Part shown: piece after piece, positions 7,674 through 16,386 of the stretch
Position numbering within the stretch: position 1 is the first letter of the stretch
Layout: the number at the start of each line of letters is the position of its first letter
DNA from: Micrococcaceae bacterium
GTDB taxonomy: Bacteria > Actinomycetota > Actinomycetes > Actinomycetales > Micrococcaceae
Assembly: GCA_030452125.1 (NCBI GenBank)
Contig: JAKDMV010000012.1
Location: 1-43,491 of the forward strand
Direction of reading: 5' to 3'
Length of the DNA stretch: 43,491 nucleotides
Position numbers and translations under genes: made by a program
The notes under the pieces: model-generated
The model's input: only the letters and a program-made list of their open reading frames with translations
Database searches by the model: none
Told to the model about the DNA's origin: nothing

Positions 7674-8300
7674 TCAGCCGGCCCGCAGCACCTCGACGAG
7701 GTGGGGCAGCAGGGCCCTGAAGGCCTGGCCGCGGTGGCTGATCGCGTTCTTCTCGGCACTGTCCAGCTCGGCGCAGCTACGGTCCTCACCGACGGGTTGC
7801 AGGATCGGGTCGTAGCCGAATCCCCCCTGCCCGCGGGGTGCTTCCAGCACGGTGCCTTCCAGGCGCCCCAGTTCCACCTGTTCGGTGCCGTCGGGCAGGG
7901 CCAGGGCGGCGGCGCAGACGAAGGCACCGCCGCGGTGTTCGGCGGGAACATCGGCCAGTTGGGCCAGCAACAGCGCCAGGTTCGCGGCGTCGTCGCCATG
8001 GCGGCCCGACCAGCGGGCGGAGAAGATCCCCGGCGCCCCGCCCAGGACGTCCACCGAGAGGCCCGAATCATCGGCGATGGCCGGCAACCCGGTGGCTTCG
8101 GCCACGGCGTGGGCCTTGAGCAGGGCATTGGCTTCGAAGGTCACCCCGGTTTCGCGGACGTCCGGGGCGTCCACGGCACCGGCGTCGACGACCTGGGTGT
8201 CCACGTCGAGTCCGGGGACCTGCCCGCGCAGCAGCTCGCGGAGCTCACGCAACTTGCCCTGGTTGTGGGTGGCCAGGACCAGCCGGGGGGACGGCGCCAT
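7674..8300 (-). CDS. rdgB: XTP/dITP diphosphatase (non-canonical purine NTPase)
   Basis: A 208-residue HAM1/RdgB-family pyrophosphatase that hydrolyses ITP, dITP and XTP and keeps deaminated purines out of DNA and RNA. Visible motifs are the N-terminal nucleotide-binding ATHNQGKLREL (about 10-20), IADDSGLSVDVLGGAPGIFSARW, GFGYDPI and SHRGQAFRAL. All are canonical, and the length is normal. The ATG at 8300 overlaps the rph stop (TGATG); a GTG one codon earlier (8303) is an alternative. The rph-rdgB pairing is conserved in many bacteria and implies one transcript. The downstream end is closed by the 7596-7628 hairpin. Confidence 0.96.
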   Translation of the reverse strand: MAPSPRLVLATHNQGKLRELRELLRGQVPGLDVDTQVVDAGAVDAPDVRETGVTFEANALLKAHAVAEATGLPAIADDSGLSVDVLGGAPGIFSARWSGRHGDDAANLALLLAQLADVPAEHRGGAFVCAAALALPDGTEQVELGRLEGTVLEAPRGQGGFGYDPILQPVGEDRSCAELDSAEKNAISHRGQAFRALLPHLVEVLRAG

Positions 8301-9052
8301 CACTGCTCGAGGGTTTCGCGCTGGATGACCGCCAGCTCTGCGGTCCCCGACAGGGCCAGATCCAGCAGCGCATCGAGTTCGTCCCGCTTGAAGGGTGCGC
8401 CTTCGGCGGTGCCCTGGACCTCGACGAAGTCACCGGATCCGGTGACCACGACGTTCATGTCGGTTTCGGCCCGCACGTCCTCCTCATAGGGAAGATCCAG
8501 CATCGGGGTGCCATCGATGATGCCCACCGAGATCGCCGACACGCTGTCGGTGAGCACATTGGCCTTGGCGGCGATGAGCTTCTGGCCGCGGGCCCAGGTG
8601 ATGGCATCGGCCAGGGCAACGTAGGCGCCGGTGATGGCCGCGGTGCGGGTTCCGCCGTCGGCCTGGAGCACGTCGCAGTCCAACACGATGGTGTTCTCAC
8701 CCAGGGCCTTGGTGTCGATGACCGAACGCAGCGAACGGCCGATCAACCGGGAAATCTCATGGGTGCGCCCCCCGATCTTGCCCTTGACCGATTCGCGGCC
8801 GTTGCGGGTGTTCGTGGCCCGGGGAAGCATCGCGTATTCGCCGGTGACCCACCCGGTGCCCTCGCCCTTGAGCCAGCGCGGGACCCCGGAGGTGAAGGAG
8901 GCGGTGCACAGCACCTTGGTGTTGCCGAACTCGATCAGGGCCGAACCTTCGGCTTGGAGGGACCAACCGCGGGTGATGGTGACCTTCCGCAGATCGGCGG
9001 TTCCGCGCCCGTCGGCGCGCTGGATGGTGGATGCATTGGAGCCTGTAGTCAT
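8300..9052 (-). CDS. rph: Ribonuclease PH
   Basis: A 250-residue phosphorolytic 3'-5' exoribonuclease that trims tRNA 3' ends and acts as a hexamer in the cytosol. Canonical blocks are present: [18 protein letters not shown] at the N-terminus, [36 protein letters not shown], then [25 protein letters not shown] and the C-terminal [21 protein letters not shown]. The open frame runs further upstream, but TAGACT lies 7 nt before the ATG at 9052, which also matches the usual family N-terminus, so I start there. The gene overlaps rdgB at its stop. Confidence 0.97.
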   Translation of the reverse strand: MTTGSNASTIQRADGRGTADLRKVTITRGWSLQAEGSALIEFGNTKVLCTASFTSGVPRWLKGEGTGWVTGEYAMLPRATNTRNGRESVKGKIGGRTHEISRLIGRSLRSVIDTKALGENTIVLDCDVLQADGGTRTAAITGAYVALADAITWARGQKLIAAKANVLTDSVSAISVGIIDGTPMLDLPYEEDVRAETDMNVVVTGSGDFVEVQGTAEGAPFKRDELDALLDLALSGTAELAVIQRETLEQ

Positions 9053-9059
9053 GGGTCCC

Positions 9060-9065
9060 AGTCTA
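9060..9065 (-). promoter_or_regulatory. -10 box, leaderless-type (rph)
   Basis: On the minus strand TAGACT, 7 nt, then ATG at 9052. It would drive rph-rdgB separately from the murI unit upstream. Confidence 0.6.
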
Positions 9066-9095
9066 ATGCCGGACACCGGGGCCCGTATCAGGGGT

Positions 9096-9956
9096 TCAGG
9101 GGCGGAAGGGGTCCCGCGGGGCGGGCCTGTCCTTCGGTTCGCCCAGCCGGTCCCCCGACCACACCCCATAGGTGACCCCGGACACGGCGATCGCCAGACC
9201 GCCGTCGTACGTGGTCTTCGCCTCGTCGACCACGGTGTTCACATCCGTCCACACCGGGATATGGGTGAGCAGGAGGCGTTTGGCCCCGGCGGCGGTGGCC
9301 ATTTCCCCGGCCCGTTTGCCGGTCAGGTGGACCCCGTCGATGCCGTCGTCCCGGCCTTCCTCGAAGGCCGCCTCGCAGAGGAACATATCCGCATCATGGG
9401 CCGCCTCGACGAGGCCGTCGCAGGAGTCGGTATCCCCCGAATAGGCCAGCACCGAGGTCCGGGTCGTCCCGTCCTGGAGTGGTTCGGTCGCCTCGACACG
9501 GATGGCATAGGCTTCCTCGACCGGGTGGCGGACAGGAACCGCCGAGATGGTGAAGGGTCCAAGCTCGACCTTCTGCCGGGGCACCCAGTGGTGGAAGTCG
9601 AAGTCCTCGTGCATGCCCGGGTCCAGTTCCAGCCCGTAGGCGGTGGCCATCCGGTCGGCGGTGGCTTCGGGGCCCCAGACGGTGATCCGTTCCCGGTTCC
9701 AGCCGTTCGGGTTCCAGTGCACCGCCACATGGAGCCCGCACAGGTCCATGCAGTGGTCGGGGTGCAGATGGGACAAAAAGATCGCGTCGATGTCCTCCAG
9801 ATCCATATACCGTTGGAGCACCCCCAGCGCGCCGCTGCCCAGATCCAGCAGGATCCGCCAGATGCGTTCGCCGTCGAACGCGGTGACCAGATAGCAGGAG
9901 GCGGGTGAGCCGGGGCCGGGGAAGGAGCCGCTGCACCCGATGATGGTCATCTTCAT
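9096..9956 (-). CDS. MBL-fold metallo-hydrolase
   Basis: A 286-residue metallo-beta-lactamase-fold hydrolase of the ribonuclease Z/phosphodiesterase-like group. The zinc signature HLHPDH is at about 63-68, preceded by DLGSGALG and followed by GDTDSCDGL and LTHIPVW, which supply further ligands. The substrate is unknown; cyclic nucleotides and RNA 3' ends are precedents in related groups. The ATG overlaps the murI stop (ATGA), so it is translationally coupled to glutamate racemase. This murI-MBL-rph-rdgB order is a recurring actinobacterial arrangement. No signal peptide is seen, so it should be cytosolic. Confidence 0.9.
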   Translation of the reverse strand: MKMTIIGCSGSFPGPGSPASCYLVTAFDGERIWRILLDLGSGALGVLQRYMDLEDIDAIFLSHLHPDHCMDLCGLHVAVHWNPNGWNRERITVWGPEATADRMATAYGLELDPGMHEDFDFHHWVPRQKVELGPFTISAVPVRHPVEEAYAIRVEATEPLQDGTTRTSVLAYSGDTDSCDGLVEAAHDADMFLCEAAFEEGRDDGIDGVHLTGKRAGEMATAAGAKRLLLTHIPVWTDVNTVVDEAKTTYDGGLAIAVSGVTYGVWSGDRLGEPKDRPAPRDPFRP

Positions 9957-10915
9957 GGCTGCTCCCCCACGGCGGCTCCTTCGGGGACGACGCCGGCGTC
10001 GGGGACGAGCACCTGCGGGATCTCCCCGGTGGGGTGGATGGTTCCACCGTGGGCCATATGCCGTACGGACTGGACCTCGGGGCCCAGGAACCTGCGGGCC
10101 AACACCTCGAAGTAGCCGGAGTCGCCGGTGGACATGAAATCGTGGGCGCCGTGTTCGCCGGCTTCGCTGGAGAGCCCGTGGCGCATCAGCGCCGCGTAGA
10201 CGTCCTTCGCGGTTTCCTCGGCACTGGAGACCAGGGTGACGCCGTCGCCCATGACGTAGGAGATGACCCCGGTCAGCAGTGGGTAGTGCGTGCAGCCCAG
10301 CACCAGGGTGTCCACCCCGGCGTCCTTCAGCGGGGCCAGGTACCGTTCGGCGGTGCGCAGCAGTTCGGAGCCGGCGGTGACGCCGCTTTCGACGAATTCG
10401 ACGAACCGCGGGCAGGCGGCTGCGGTGATCTCCAGTTGCGGGGCCGCGGCGAAGGCGTCCTCGTAGGCGCGGGAGCCGATGGTTGCCTCGGTGCCGATGA
10501 CACCGATGCGGCCATTGCGGGTCGCGGCGACCGCACGGCGGACCGCCGGCTGGATGACCTCCACCACGGGGATCCCGTAGCGGGCCGTATAGCGTTCGCG
10601 GGCGTCACGAAGCACTGCTGCCGAGGCGGAGTTGCAGGCAATGACCAGCAGTTTCACCCCGGCGTCGACCAGTTCGTCCATCACTCCCAGCGCGTTGGCC
10701 CGCACCTGGGCGATCGGCAACGGCCCGTAGGGGCTGTTGGCGGTATCGCCGACGTAGAGCGTGGATTCATGGGGCAGCTGGTCGATGATGGCCCGGGACA
10801 CGGTCAGGCCGCCGACACCAGAGTCGAAGATCCCCAGCGGTGCGGAGCGGTCACGGGCGGCCCGGCGATCCTGCAAGGCATCGCCGGGGGGCTGCGCGGA
10901 GGCGTGGCTGTTCAT
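9953..10915 (-). CDS. murI: Glutamate racemase
   Basis: A 320-residue enzyme that makes D-glutamate for peptidoglycan. It is a two-cysteine, cofactor-independent racemase. [13 protein letters not shown] (catalytic Asp near residue 31), [21 protein letters not shown] with C94, and GCTHYPLL with C208 and H210 are all present. The protein carries about 25 extra hydrophilic residues at the N-terminus and a C-terminal tail after RHMAHGG that the E. coli core does not need. If the N-terminus is too long, no better in-frame start is obvious. TATGGT lies 9 nt before the ATG, slightly further than in the leaderless genes. It follows the clpS-DUF2017 pair on the same strand. Confidence 0.95.
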   Translation of the reverse strand: MNSHASAQPPGDALQDRRAARDRSAPLGIFDSGVGGLTVSRAIIDQLPHESTLYVGDTANSPYGPLPIAQVRANALGVMDELVDAGVKLLVIACNSASAAVLRDARERYTARYGIPVVEVIQPAVRRAVAATRNGRIGVIGTEATIGSRAYEDAFAAAPQLEITAAACPRFVEFVESGVTAGSELLRTAERYLAPLKDAGVDTLVLGCTHYPLLTGVISYVMGDGVTLVSSAEETAKDVYAALMRHGLSSEAGEHGAHDFMSTGDSGYFEVLARRFLGPEVQSVRHMAHGGTIHPTGEIPQVLVPDAGVVPEGAAVGEQP

Positions 10916-10979
10916 GATCTACCGACCATACTGCCTGTGTCGGCGAGGGGGCAGTAATAAAACACGGATGTCTCCCACG

Positions 10980-11564
10980 TCACAACGAACCGAGCAGTGC
11001 CTGCATCAGGGTTTCCTGCAACCAGGTGACGAAGTTGTAGACCAGGGCCAGATATTCGTCCACGTCATCGACCGTGGCGGCGTCGATGACCGAGGAGATC
11101 CGTTCGGCGTCGTCCTCGGTACGCAGATCCAGACGTTCGGCCAGGACCAGACGGACATCGTTCAGGGCCTGGGCGAACTGGTTCGCCGCCGCGGCATCGA
11201 AGGCCAGGGCGGACGATTCCATCGCCAATGCGGCGGCCTTCAGCGCGCCGATCTTGCGCTCACGCAGCGTCGTTTCGGTCAATCGACGGTATTCCAGCGA
11301 GGCGTCCTGGTCCCCCTGCACCGCATCGGGCAGCAACCTCAACTCGGCGGGATCGGTGGGGGCGGCAAATTCCGCGGCGTGGGTGCGCGGATCCATGCCC
11401 ACCATCGCCCAGAGCGGATCCGGTTCCTCCCCCGGGGCCGCGCCGTCGTCCTCGGGGGCCAGCAGCGTGGCGACGTCCTCGAACAATCCCCTCAGCAACT
11501 CGCGTTCGGTCGAATCCAGCCGGGCCGTGAAGCCGCGGGGCGTGGATTTGAAGGCACGGGCCAT
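10980..11564 (-). CDS. DUF2017 family protein
   Basis: A 194-residue protein of the actinobacterial DUF2017 family, whose function is unknown. It reads MARAFKSTPRGFTARLDSTERELLRGLFEDVATLL, the typical opening, with the later block ELRLLPDAVQGDQDASLEYRRLTETTLRERKIGAL. It looks largely helical and soluble. The ATG at 11564 lies 4 nt after the clpS stop, so I chose it over the longer open frame that runs back into clpS. Genomic pairing with clpS is very consistent in actinobacteria, which suggests a role linked to adaptor-mediated ClpAP/ClpCP proteolysis; that is inference. Confidence 0.9.
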   Translation of the reverse strand: MARAFKSTPRGFTARLDSTERELLRGLFEDVATLLAPEDDGAAPGEEPDPLWAMVGMDPRTHAAEFAAPTDPAELRLLPDAVQGDQDASLEYRRLTETTLRERKIGALKAAALAMESSALAFDAAAANQFAQALNDVRLVLAERLDLRTEDDAERISSVIDAATVDDVDEYLALVYNFVTWLQETLMQALLGSL

Positions 11565-11568
11565 CGGG

Positions 11569-11874
11569 TCAGCCCTGGTCCGCGCGCTGGAAGGTCGCCC
11601 ACAGCCCGTAGCCGTGCATTGCTGCGACATCGGCTTCGACCTGTTCCAGGGCACCGGTGGAGACCACCGAACGCCCTTGTTGGTGGACTTCGAGCATCAG
11701 TTGGTCGGCTTTGGTCTCGGAGTAGCCGAAGTGGCTGCGGAACACGTAGCTGACGTAACTCATCAGGTTCACGGGGTCGTTCCAAACCAGCAGGACGTAC
11801 GGGGTATCCAGTTCCTGCTGCTCGGTCGTCTCGCTGCGTGGCAGGACATCGGTGGGTGCGGTCAAGACAGGCAT
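11569..11874 (-). CDS. clpS: ATP-dependent Clp protease adaptor ClpS
   Basis: A 101-residue adaptor that delivers N-degron substrates to ClpA/ClpC. The core YVLLVWNDPVNLMSYVSYVF contains the substrate-pocket residues (NDP), followed by the helix KADQLMLEVHQQGRSVV and ALEQVEADVAAMHGYGLWATF. All are standard for the family. The ATG at 11874 has TAGAAT 7 nt upstream. An ATG three codons earlier lies inside that box and is unlikely to be used. It is the first gene of the minus-strand block and is divergent from pncB. Confidence 0.95.
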   Translation of the reverse strand: MPVLTAPTDVLPRSETTEQQELDTPYVLLVWNDPVNLMSYVSYVFRSHFGYSETKADQLMLEVHQQGRSVVSTGALEQVEADVAAMHGYGLWATFQRADQG

Positions 11875-11881
11875 ACCCTCC

Positions 11882-11887
11882 ATTCTA
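11882..11887 (-). promoter_or_regulatory. -10 box, leaderless-type (clpS)
   Basis: On the minus strand TAGAAT, 7 nt, then ATG at 11874. GGAGGG also sits between the box and the ATG, but it is too close to act as a normal ribosome binding site. Confidence 0.55.
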
Positions 11888-11911
11888 CGACGTCAGGGCC
11901 CCGGCAGCCGA

Positions 11912-11917
11912 TAGAGT
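11912..11917 (+). promoter_or_regulatory. -10 box for pncB
   Basis: TAGAGT on the plus strand, with a likely start near 11924. This gives a leader of about 50 nt ending in an AGGAG before the pncB ATG, unlike the leaderless neighbours. It is back to back with the clpS promoter. Confidence 0.5.
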
Positions 11918-11976
11918 GTGGGTGGGAGCGCGGCAGCGCGGTCCTGAACCGTACGATCCGAGGAGTCCTCCGACCG

Positions 11977-13290
11977 ATGTGGCAGCAGCCGACCTCGCTC
12001 TTCACCGACCACTATGAGCTCACGATGCTCCAGGCGTCCCTGCACTCGGGGGCCGCACACCGCCGCTCCGTGTTCGAGGCCTTCGCCCGGCGGCTCCCCG
12101 AGGGCCGCCGCTACGGGGTCGTCGCCGGAACGGGACGCATCCTCGAGGGCCTGGAACACTTCCGGTTCGGCACCGAGCAACTCGATTTCCTCTCCGATCG
12201 CGGCGTCGTGGATGACACGACGCTGCAATACCTCAGCGGGTTCCGGTTCAGCGGGGACATCTACGGCTATGCCGAAGGCGACCTCTACTTCCCCAACTCG
12301 CCGCTGCTGACCGTCGAGTCGACCTTCGCCGAGGCCTGCGTCCTGGAGACCTACATCCTCTCGGTGCTCAACCATGATTCGGCGATCGCCTCGGCCGCCT
12401 CACGCATGATGGCCGCTGCCGGGGACCGGCCCTGCATCGAAATGGGGTCCCGCCGGACCCAGGAGCATGCGGCCGTCGCCGCGGCCCGCGCCGCGGTCAT
12501 CGCCGGGTTCCACAGCACCTCGAACCTGGAGGCGGGCCTGCACTACGGGGTTCCCACCGTGGGCACCGCGGCGCATTCCTTCACCCTGCTGCACGATTCC
12601 GAACGGGCCGCCTTCGAAGCCCAGGTCGCCTCCCTGGGGGCCGATACCTCCCTGCTGGTGGACACCTACGACGTCGAACAGGGGGTCCGCACCGCCGTGG
12701 AGGTGGCCGGGCCAGCACTCGGCGCCGTCCGGCTGGATTCGGGCGACCTGGTGGAACAGGCCCGCTGGGTGCGCCGGCTGCTCGATGACCTGGGCAACCA
12801 CAACACCCGCATCATGGTCACCTCCGATCTGGACGAATACGCCATCGCCGCCTTGGCCTCGGCCCCGGTGGACGCCTACGGGGTCGGCACCGCACTGGTC
12901 ACCGGCTCGGGGGCGCCGACGGCCTCCATGGTCTATAAATTGGTGTCCCGCCAGGACGACGACGGCCATTTCGTCGATGTGGCCAAGGCCGCCAAGAACA
13001 AGGTCAGCGTCGGCGGCCGCAAATACGCGGTGCGCCGGCTCAACGAGCGCGGCCGCGCCACCGCCGAGATCGTCGGCATCGGCGAGCCCCCGGCCTCCGA
13101 TGGGAACGACCGCGACCTGCTGGTCCCGTTGGTGACCGACGGCGTCGTCGCCCGGGAATACACCGGTTCCGCGGGACTGCAGCGTGCCACCCAACGACAT
13201 CGCGACAGCGTGAAGGAAATGCCGGGTCTTTCCAAGCGGCTGCAGCGCGGTGAACCCGTGATCCCCACCGAATTCGTGGATCATCTATAG
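11977..13290 (+). CDS. pncB: Nicotinate phosphoribosyltransferase
   Basis: A 437-residue enzyme of the Preiss-Handler NAD salvage route that joins nicotinate to PRPP, with ATP hydrolysis. The N-terminal TSLFTDHYELTMLQASL is the family opening. IEMGSRRTQEHAAVAAARAA and GVPTVGTAAHSF are the central active-site blocks, and GAVRLDSGDL, MVTSDLDEYAIAAL and AYGVGTALVTG complete the phosphoribosyl-binding barrel. The open frame extends far upstream into the antisense of DUF2017, so the start is set by AGGAG about 10 nt before the ATG at 11977 and by homology. pncA follows 38 nt downstream, so this is one salvage operon. Confidence 0.96.
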   Translation: MWQQPTSLFTDHYELTMLQASLHSGAAHRRSVFEAFARRLPEGRRYGVVAGTGRILEGLEHFRFGTEQLDFLSDRGVVDDTTLQYLSGFRFSGDIYGYAEGDLYFPNSPLLTVESTFAEACVLETYILSVLNHDSAIASAASRMMAAAGDRPCIEMGSRRTQEHAAVAAARAAVIAGFHSTSNLEAGLHYGVPTVGTAAHSFTLLHDSERAAFEAQVASLGADTSLLVDTYDVEQGVRTAVEVAGPALGAVRLDSGDLVEQARWVRRLLDDLGNHNTRIMVTSDLDEYAIAALASAPVDAYGVGTALVTGSGAPTASMVYKLVSRQDDDGHFVDVAKAAKNKVSVGGRKYAVRRLNERGRATAEIVGIGEPPASDGNDRDLLVPLVTDGVVAREYTGSAGLQRATQRHRDSVKEMPGLSKRLQRGEPVIPTEFVDHL

Positions 13291-13328
13291 GTACCCGACC
13301 ACCGGGTGCCCAAGGAGGAGAGCAAGAC

Positions 13329-13967
13329 ATGGAAACGGCCCTGATCATCGTCGACGTGCAGAACGACTTCTGCGAGGGCGGCTCGCTCGGGGTGAGCGGA
13401 GGTGGTGCCACTGCTGCGGCCATCACCTCCTACCTGAACGACCACGGTTGGAAGTACGCCGCCGTCCTGGCCACCCAGGATTGGCATATCGACCCGGGGA
13501 CCCATTTCTCCTCCGAACCGGACTACGTCGATTCCTGGCCGGTGCACTGCGTCGCCGGCACCCCGGGGGCCGAACTACACCCCGGGCTGGCCCCGGTCCT
13601 GAAGGCCGGCGCCTTGACCGCCACCTTCCGCAAGGGCCGCTACGAGGCCGCCTACTCCGGTTTCGAATCCACCCTGGTGGACCCGGAGGATCCGGCGGCC
13701 ACCTCCGAGGAGGCGGACCGCGAATCCTTGGAGAGCACCCCCGGCGAGTCGCTGGGCGAATGGCTGAGCTCCCGGCATATCCACAAGGTCGACATCGTGG
13801 GCATCGCGACCGACTTCTGTGTCCGGGAGACCGCCCTGGACGCGGCGCGGGCCGGATTCGACACCACGGTCCTGGCCCGGCTGACGGCCGCCGTGCACCG
13901 GGTGACGGTGCCCACCGTCCTCGGTGAGCTGGCCCGGGCCGGGGTCGCCATCGACCAGGATGCCTAG
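13329..13967 (+). CDS. pncA: Nicotinamidase
   Basis: A 212-residue cysteine hydrolase of the isochorismatase fold that deamidates nicotinamide to nicotinate, the substrate of PncB. The catalytic triad is visible as D9 (IIVDVQNDF), K102 (FRKGRY) and C164 (ATDFCVRETA). Metal ligands are D51 and H53 in QDWH and H60 in GTHF. An insert of about 20 acidic residues (PEDPAATSEEADRES) lies before the catalytic Cys. AAGGAGGAG 8 nt before the ATG is one of the strongest ribosome binding sites here. A hairpin (13290-13297 with 13303-13310) sits in the pncB-pncA gap and may affect relative expression. Pyrazinamidase activity would be expected by family. Confidence 0.95.
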   Translation: METALIIVDVQNDFCEGGSLGVSGGGATAAAITSYLNDHGWKYAAVLATQDWHIDPGTHFSSEPDYVDSWPVHCVAGTPGAELHPGLAPVLKAGALTATFRKGRYEAAYSGFESTLVDPEDPAATSEEADRESLESTPGESLGEWLSSRHIHKVDIVGIATDFCVRETALDAARAGFDTTVLARLTAAVHRVTVPTVLGELARAGVAIDQDA

Positions 13968-13994
13968 GCGCCGCCACCCTTTCCGCGAGTGGGC

Positions 13995-14489
13995 CTACCT
14001 GAGCATCCGCGCTTCAACGATGCGTGGTGTTCCCGGGTCGGTCTGTTCGGTCCCATCGAACTCGAAGCCGTTGCGTCGGTAGAAGGAGATGGCCCGAGGG
14101 TTGCCCGGTTCGACCCAGAGCATGGCTGCCTCTTCGCCGAGCACCCCGTTGAACAGATCCTGTCCGACGCCGGTTCCGTGGCCGCTTTGGAGCACATATA
14201 GGCAGAACAGCTGACGTTCGCGCGGTGGCACGGACTTCGCCGTGGGCACGCTCGGGCCGGAGAACGCGAAGCCGAGGGGTTCGCCGTCCTGCTCGGCCAG
14301 GCGGACCTCGAAGTCCTCCCGTTCCTGGCCGAGGATGTGCTCCCACATCCCCTGGCGCTTGCGGCGGTGCTCCTCGGTGAAGAAGCCCTCGGGCAGCAGG
14401 TGCTCATAGGTCTGTTGCCACGTGGCCACATGCAACCCGGCCAGGGCGGGGGCATCGGCGGCAGCAGGGCGTCTGATCGTGTAGGCCAT
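13995..14489 (-). CDS. GNAT-family N-acetyltransferase
   Basis: A 164-residue acetyltransferase with the GNAT fold. It opens with YTIRRPAAADAPALAGLHVATWQQTYEHLLPE. The acetyl-CoA region is RQLFCLYVLQSGHGTGVGQDLF (motif A, G-HGTGVG), followed by LWVEPGNPRAISFYRRNGFEFDG (motif B). The WQQTY opening resembles a common GNAT subgroup with unknown small-molecule or antibiotic substrates. No clear Shine-Dalgarno and no TANNNT box were found at the ATG. It is convergent with pncA, 27 bp apart. Specific function is unknown. Confidence 0.88.
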   Translation of the reverse strand: MAYTIRRPAAADAPALAGLHVATWQQTYEHLLPEGFFTEEHRRKRQGMWEHILGQEREDFEVRLAEQDGEPLGFAFSGPSVPTAKSVPPRERQLFCLYVLQSGHGTGVGQDLFNGVLGEEAAMLWVEPGNPRAISFYRRNGFEFDGTEQTDPGTPRIVEARMLR

Positions 14490-14544
14490 CGGTTCATGAT
14501 GCCATGTCGACTACGGGTCCTGGGGGCATTGCCGTCAGTGGAGT

Positions 14545-15285
14545 TCAGAGCCCCTGTTCGGCCGCCTGCTCCAGGAGCCATTTCTCGGCGTCCGGCCACG
14601 CGACCTGCAACTGGCTGTTGAGCCTTTCGTGGTCGTACCCGTCGTACTGTTTCCAGCGCACTCCCCGACGAGCCAGGCCTTCGCCTAGTTCATGAGGGGG
14701 CATGATCATTCCCACGGCATCCTGATCCTGCGCGCCCCAGAAGCCGAAGAGTGGACAAGGCATGAGATCGACTAGTGCATCGGGCGCCAGTTCGGCCAGA
14801 TCACGATAGAATTCCGCCCCGGCCCACAGATCGAACCGTTCGTTGTACCGCTCCCGGATCGCCGGGTCCTTTTCCAATCCCGCCAGCTCGGCGTCGACGT
14901 CGCGCGAGGTGATCCCGTAGTCACCGAGCAGGGGGAACCCACCCGAAGCAACAGCTGCCACCGACCCGTATTCGGCCAGCTGAAGTGCCAGCCACGGTCC
15001 GAAGGCACCAGTGAAGGAGTAGCCGAAGACCAGGAACCGTTCATGGCCCAATTGGTGTGCCACCTGCCGCAGGTCGGTGGCCCAACGGTTGGGCAGATAG
15101 GGAGCACCCGTGCGTGTGCTGGTTGCGAAGTCCCGCGGGGAAGCGACGATGAGCGTGAACCGGCGCGCCATCAACCCCTCCATTTCCCGGGACCAGGTGA
15201 AGTTGCACTCCGGCGCCAGTAGCGCAGGTCCGGAGCCCGCTACACGGAACGCGATCCTGGCTCCATCAAGCGTCATGAATCCCAT
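14545..15285 (-). CDS. Alpha/beta hydrolase
   Basis: A 246-residue alpha/beta-hydrolase-fold protein. It starts MGFMTLDGARIAFRVAGSGPALLAPECNF, a typical first strand and oxyanion region. The nucleophile elbow reads FLVFGYSFTGAFGP, where the Ser is followed by F-T rather than the usual x-G. The acid is probably the Asp in FWGAQDQDAVG and the base the His in YDGYDHERL. No signal peptide is seen, so it should be cytosolic. I start at the ATG at 15285 because TACGGT lies 7 nt upstream; the open frame itself begins far earlier. It is divergent from the GNAT gene at 15409. Substrate unknown. Confidence 0.82.
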   Translation of the reverse strand: MGFMTLDGARIAFRVAGSGPALLAPECNFTWSREMEGLMARRFTLIVASPRDFATSTRTGAPYLPNRWATDLRQVAHQLGHERFLVFGYSFTGAFGPWLALQLAEYGSVAAVASGGFPLLGDYGITSRDVDAELAGLEKDPAIRERYNERFDLWAGAEFYRDLAELAPDALVDLMPCPLFGFWGAQDQDAVGMIMPPHELGEGLARRGVRWKQYDGYDHERLNSQLQVAWPDAEKWLLEQAAEQGL

Positions 15286-15292
15286 GCCACTG

Positions 15293-15298
15293 ACCGTA
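15293..15298 (-). promoter_or_regulatory. -10 box, leaderless-type (alpha/beta hydrolase)
   Basis: On the minus strand TACGGT, 7 nt, then ATG at 15285. Confidence 0.5.
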
Positions 15299-15396
15299 GG
15301 TGACTCGACCTTCCCTGCCAATACCGGTGGGCTGCTGCGCGAAGGCCTCGACCACCGGATCGACCAGTGGGACCCAGTCGCAGGCCACCGTCGCAC

Positions 15397-15402
15397 TAGA
15401 CT
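15397..15402 (+). promoter_or_regulatory. -10 box, leaderless-type (GNAT protein)
   Basis: TAGACT, 6 nt, then ATG at 15409. It is divergent from the hydrolase promoter about 100 bp away. Confidence 0.6.
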
Positions 15403-15408
15403 GCCTGA

Positions 15409-16386
15409 ATGCTCTCCGCCGAAATCATTGAAGCCGCCACGGCGTGGACGTCACCTCGCATCGTGGAATGGTCTCCTTCCCTACACCGCAACCTCAGCGA
15501 ATGGCTTGAACCCAGTATGGCCCTGGTGGGTGATGCAGCATGGGGAGCGCAGATCCGCGATCTCGTCCAGTTGCCCATTGACGATCCGCTCCAATGGGCC
15601 AATCGCCGCATCCCCCTTCCCGGCGGAGAGTGGGCAATCGCCGGCATCCGTTTCAGGGTCCGTGATATCAGCAGGCCGTTTGTCGACATCATCGCCACCT
15701 CCCTCGCCCCGGAGCCCTCCCAGTTGGCGGCCCTGGCCGACGTCCTGCCGCATTTCACCGCCTTCTCACCCCTCTGCCTTCGCATCCACTGCCCCGATCC
15801 GGAACAGACCCTCTCCGAGCTGGCACGGTGCGGTACCTATGCCGGGCACGCGGCCACTGACTTGCTCATTGTCGCCGGACTGTTGGAAACCCTTAAATGG
15901 CGCGCCATGCCGAGCAGCACGGAGAGCGTCGAGCTTCGAGCCGTCGATCCTCAAGCAGCGGCAGACCGTGTGGCCGCGATATACGACGAGCTGGAACATT
16001 CGCGCCCCGGCATCAAGTCCTGGGCGTCCCCGGCCGACGTCGATCTTCTGTCCAGCGCAGCCACAGAAAATCTGCTGTTCGAGGTGTGTTCGGATTCTGA
16101 GCCGATCGGTGTCGTTGCCGCTGCCCGCGAGAACGCTTACGGCATGTCGGGATACAGCGTCCAGGAGCTGTGCCTCAACGCGGAGCACCGTGGACGCCGG
16201 TTGGGCCGGGCCGTACTGCTCCAGCTCTGCGGCCGGTTGCCGATCGCCTCGGTCGGCGACGTGCTCTGGGGTCACATCCACCCCGACAACAAGCCTTCCC
16301 TGGACAATTCGCTCTCCATTGGCCGTGAGGTCGTCGGAGGGCATCTGTGGCTGAGCCCCGCCGGCTACGAGGGGATGCCGGCATGA
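15409..16386 (+). CDS. GNAT-family acetyltransferase, two-domain
   Basis: A 325-residue protein. The C-terminal half (about 180-325) is GNAT-like: SEPIGVVAAARE, then ELCLNAEHRGRRLGRAVLLQLC, in which the acetyl-CoA pyrophosphate loop reads HRGRRLGRA, and WGHIHPDNKPSLDNSLSIGREVVGG. The N-terminal half has no motif I recognise; it may be a degenerate second GNAT domain. Substrate unknown. Its stop overlaps the next GNAT start by 4 nt (ATGA), so the two acetyltransferases are made together. The block from 14 to 17.4 kb has no conserved synteny that I recognise and looks like accessory content. Confidence 0.8.
   Translation: MLSAEIIEAATAWTSPRIVEWSPSLHRNLSEWLEPSMALVGDAAWGAQIRDLVQLPIDDPLQWANRRIPLPGGEWAIAGIRFRVRDISRPFVDIIATSLAPEPSQLAALADVLPHFTAFSPLCLRIHCPDPEQTLSELARCGTYAGHAATDLLIVAGLLETLKWRAMPSSTESVELRAVDPQAAADRVAAIYDELEHSRPGIKSWASPADVDLLSSAATENLLFEVCSDSEPIGVVAAARENAYGMSGYSVQELCLNAEHRGRRLGRAVLLQLCGRLPIASVGDVLWGHIHPDNKPSLDNSLSIGREVVGGHLWLSPAGYEGMPA

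Noticed and set aside
11074-11976. N-terminal extension of pncB by 301 codons
   Set aside because: It is antisense to DUF2017 and clpS, and the pncB start is fixed by a ribosome binding site and the family N-terminus.
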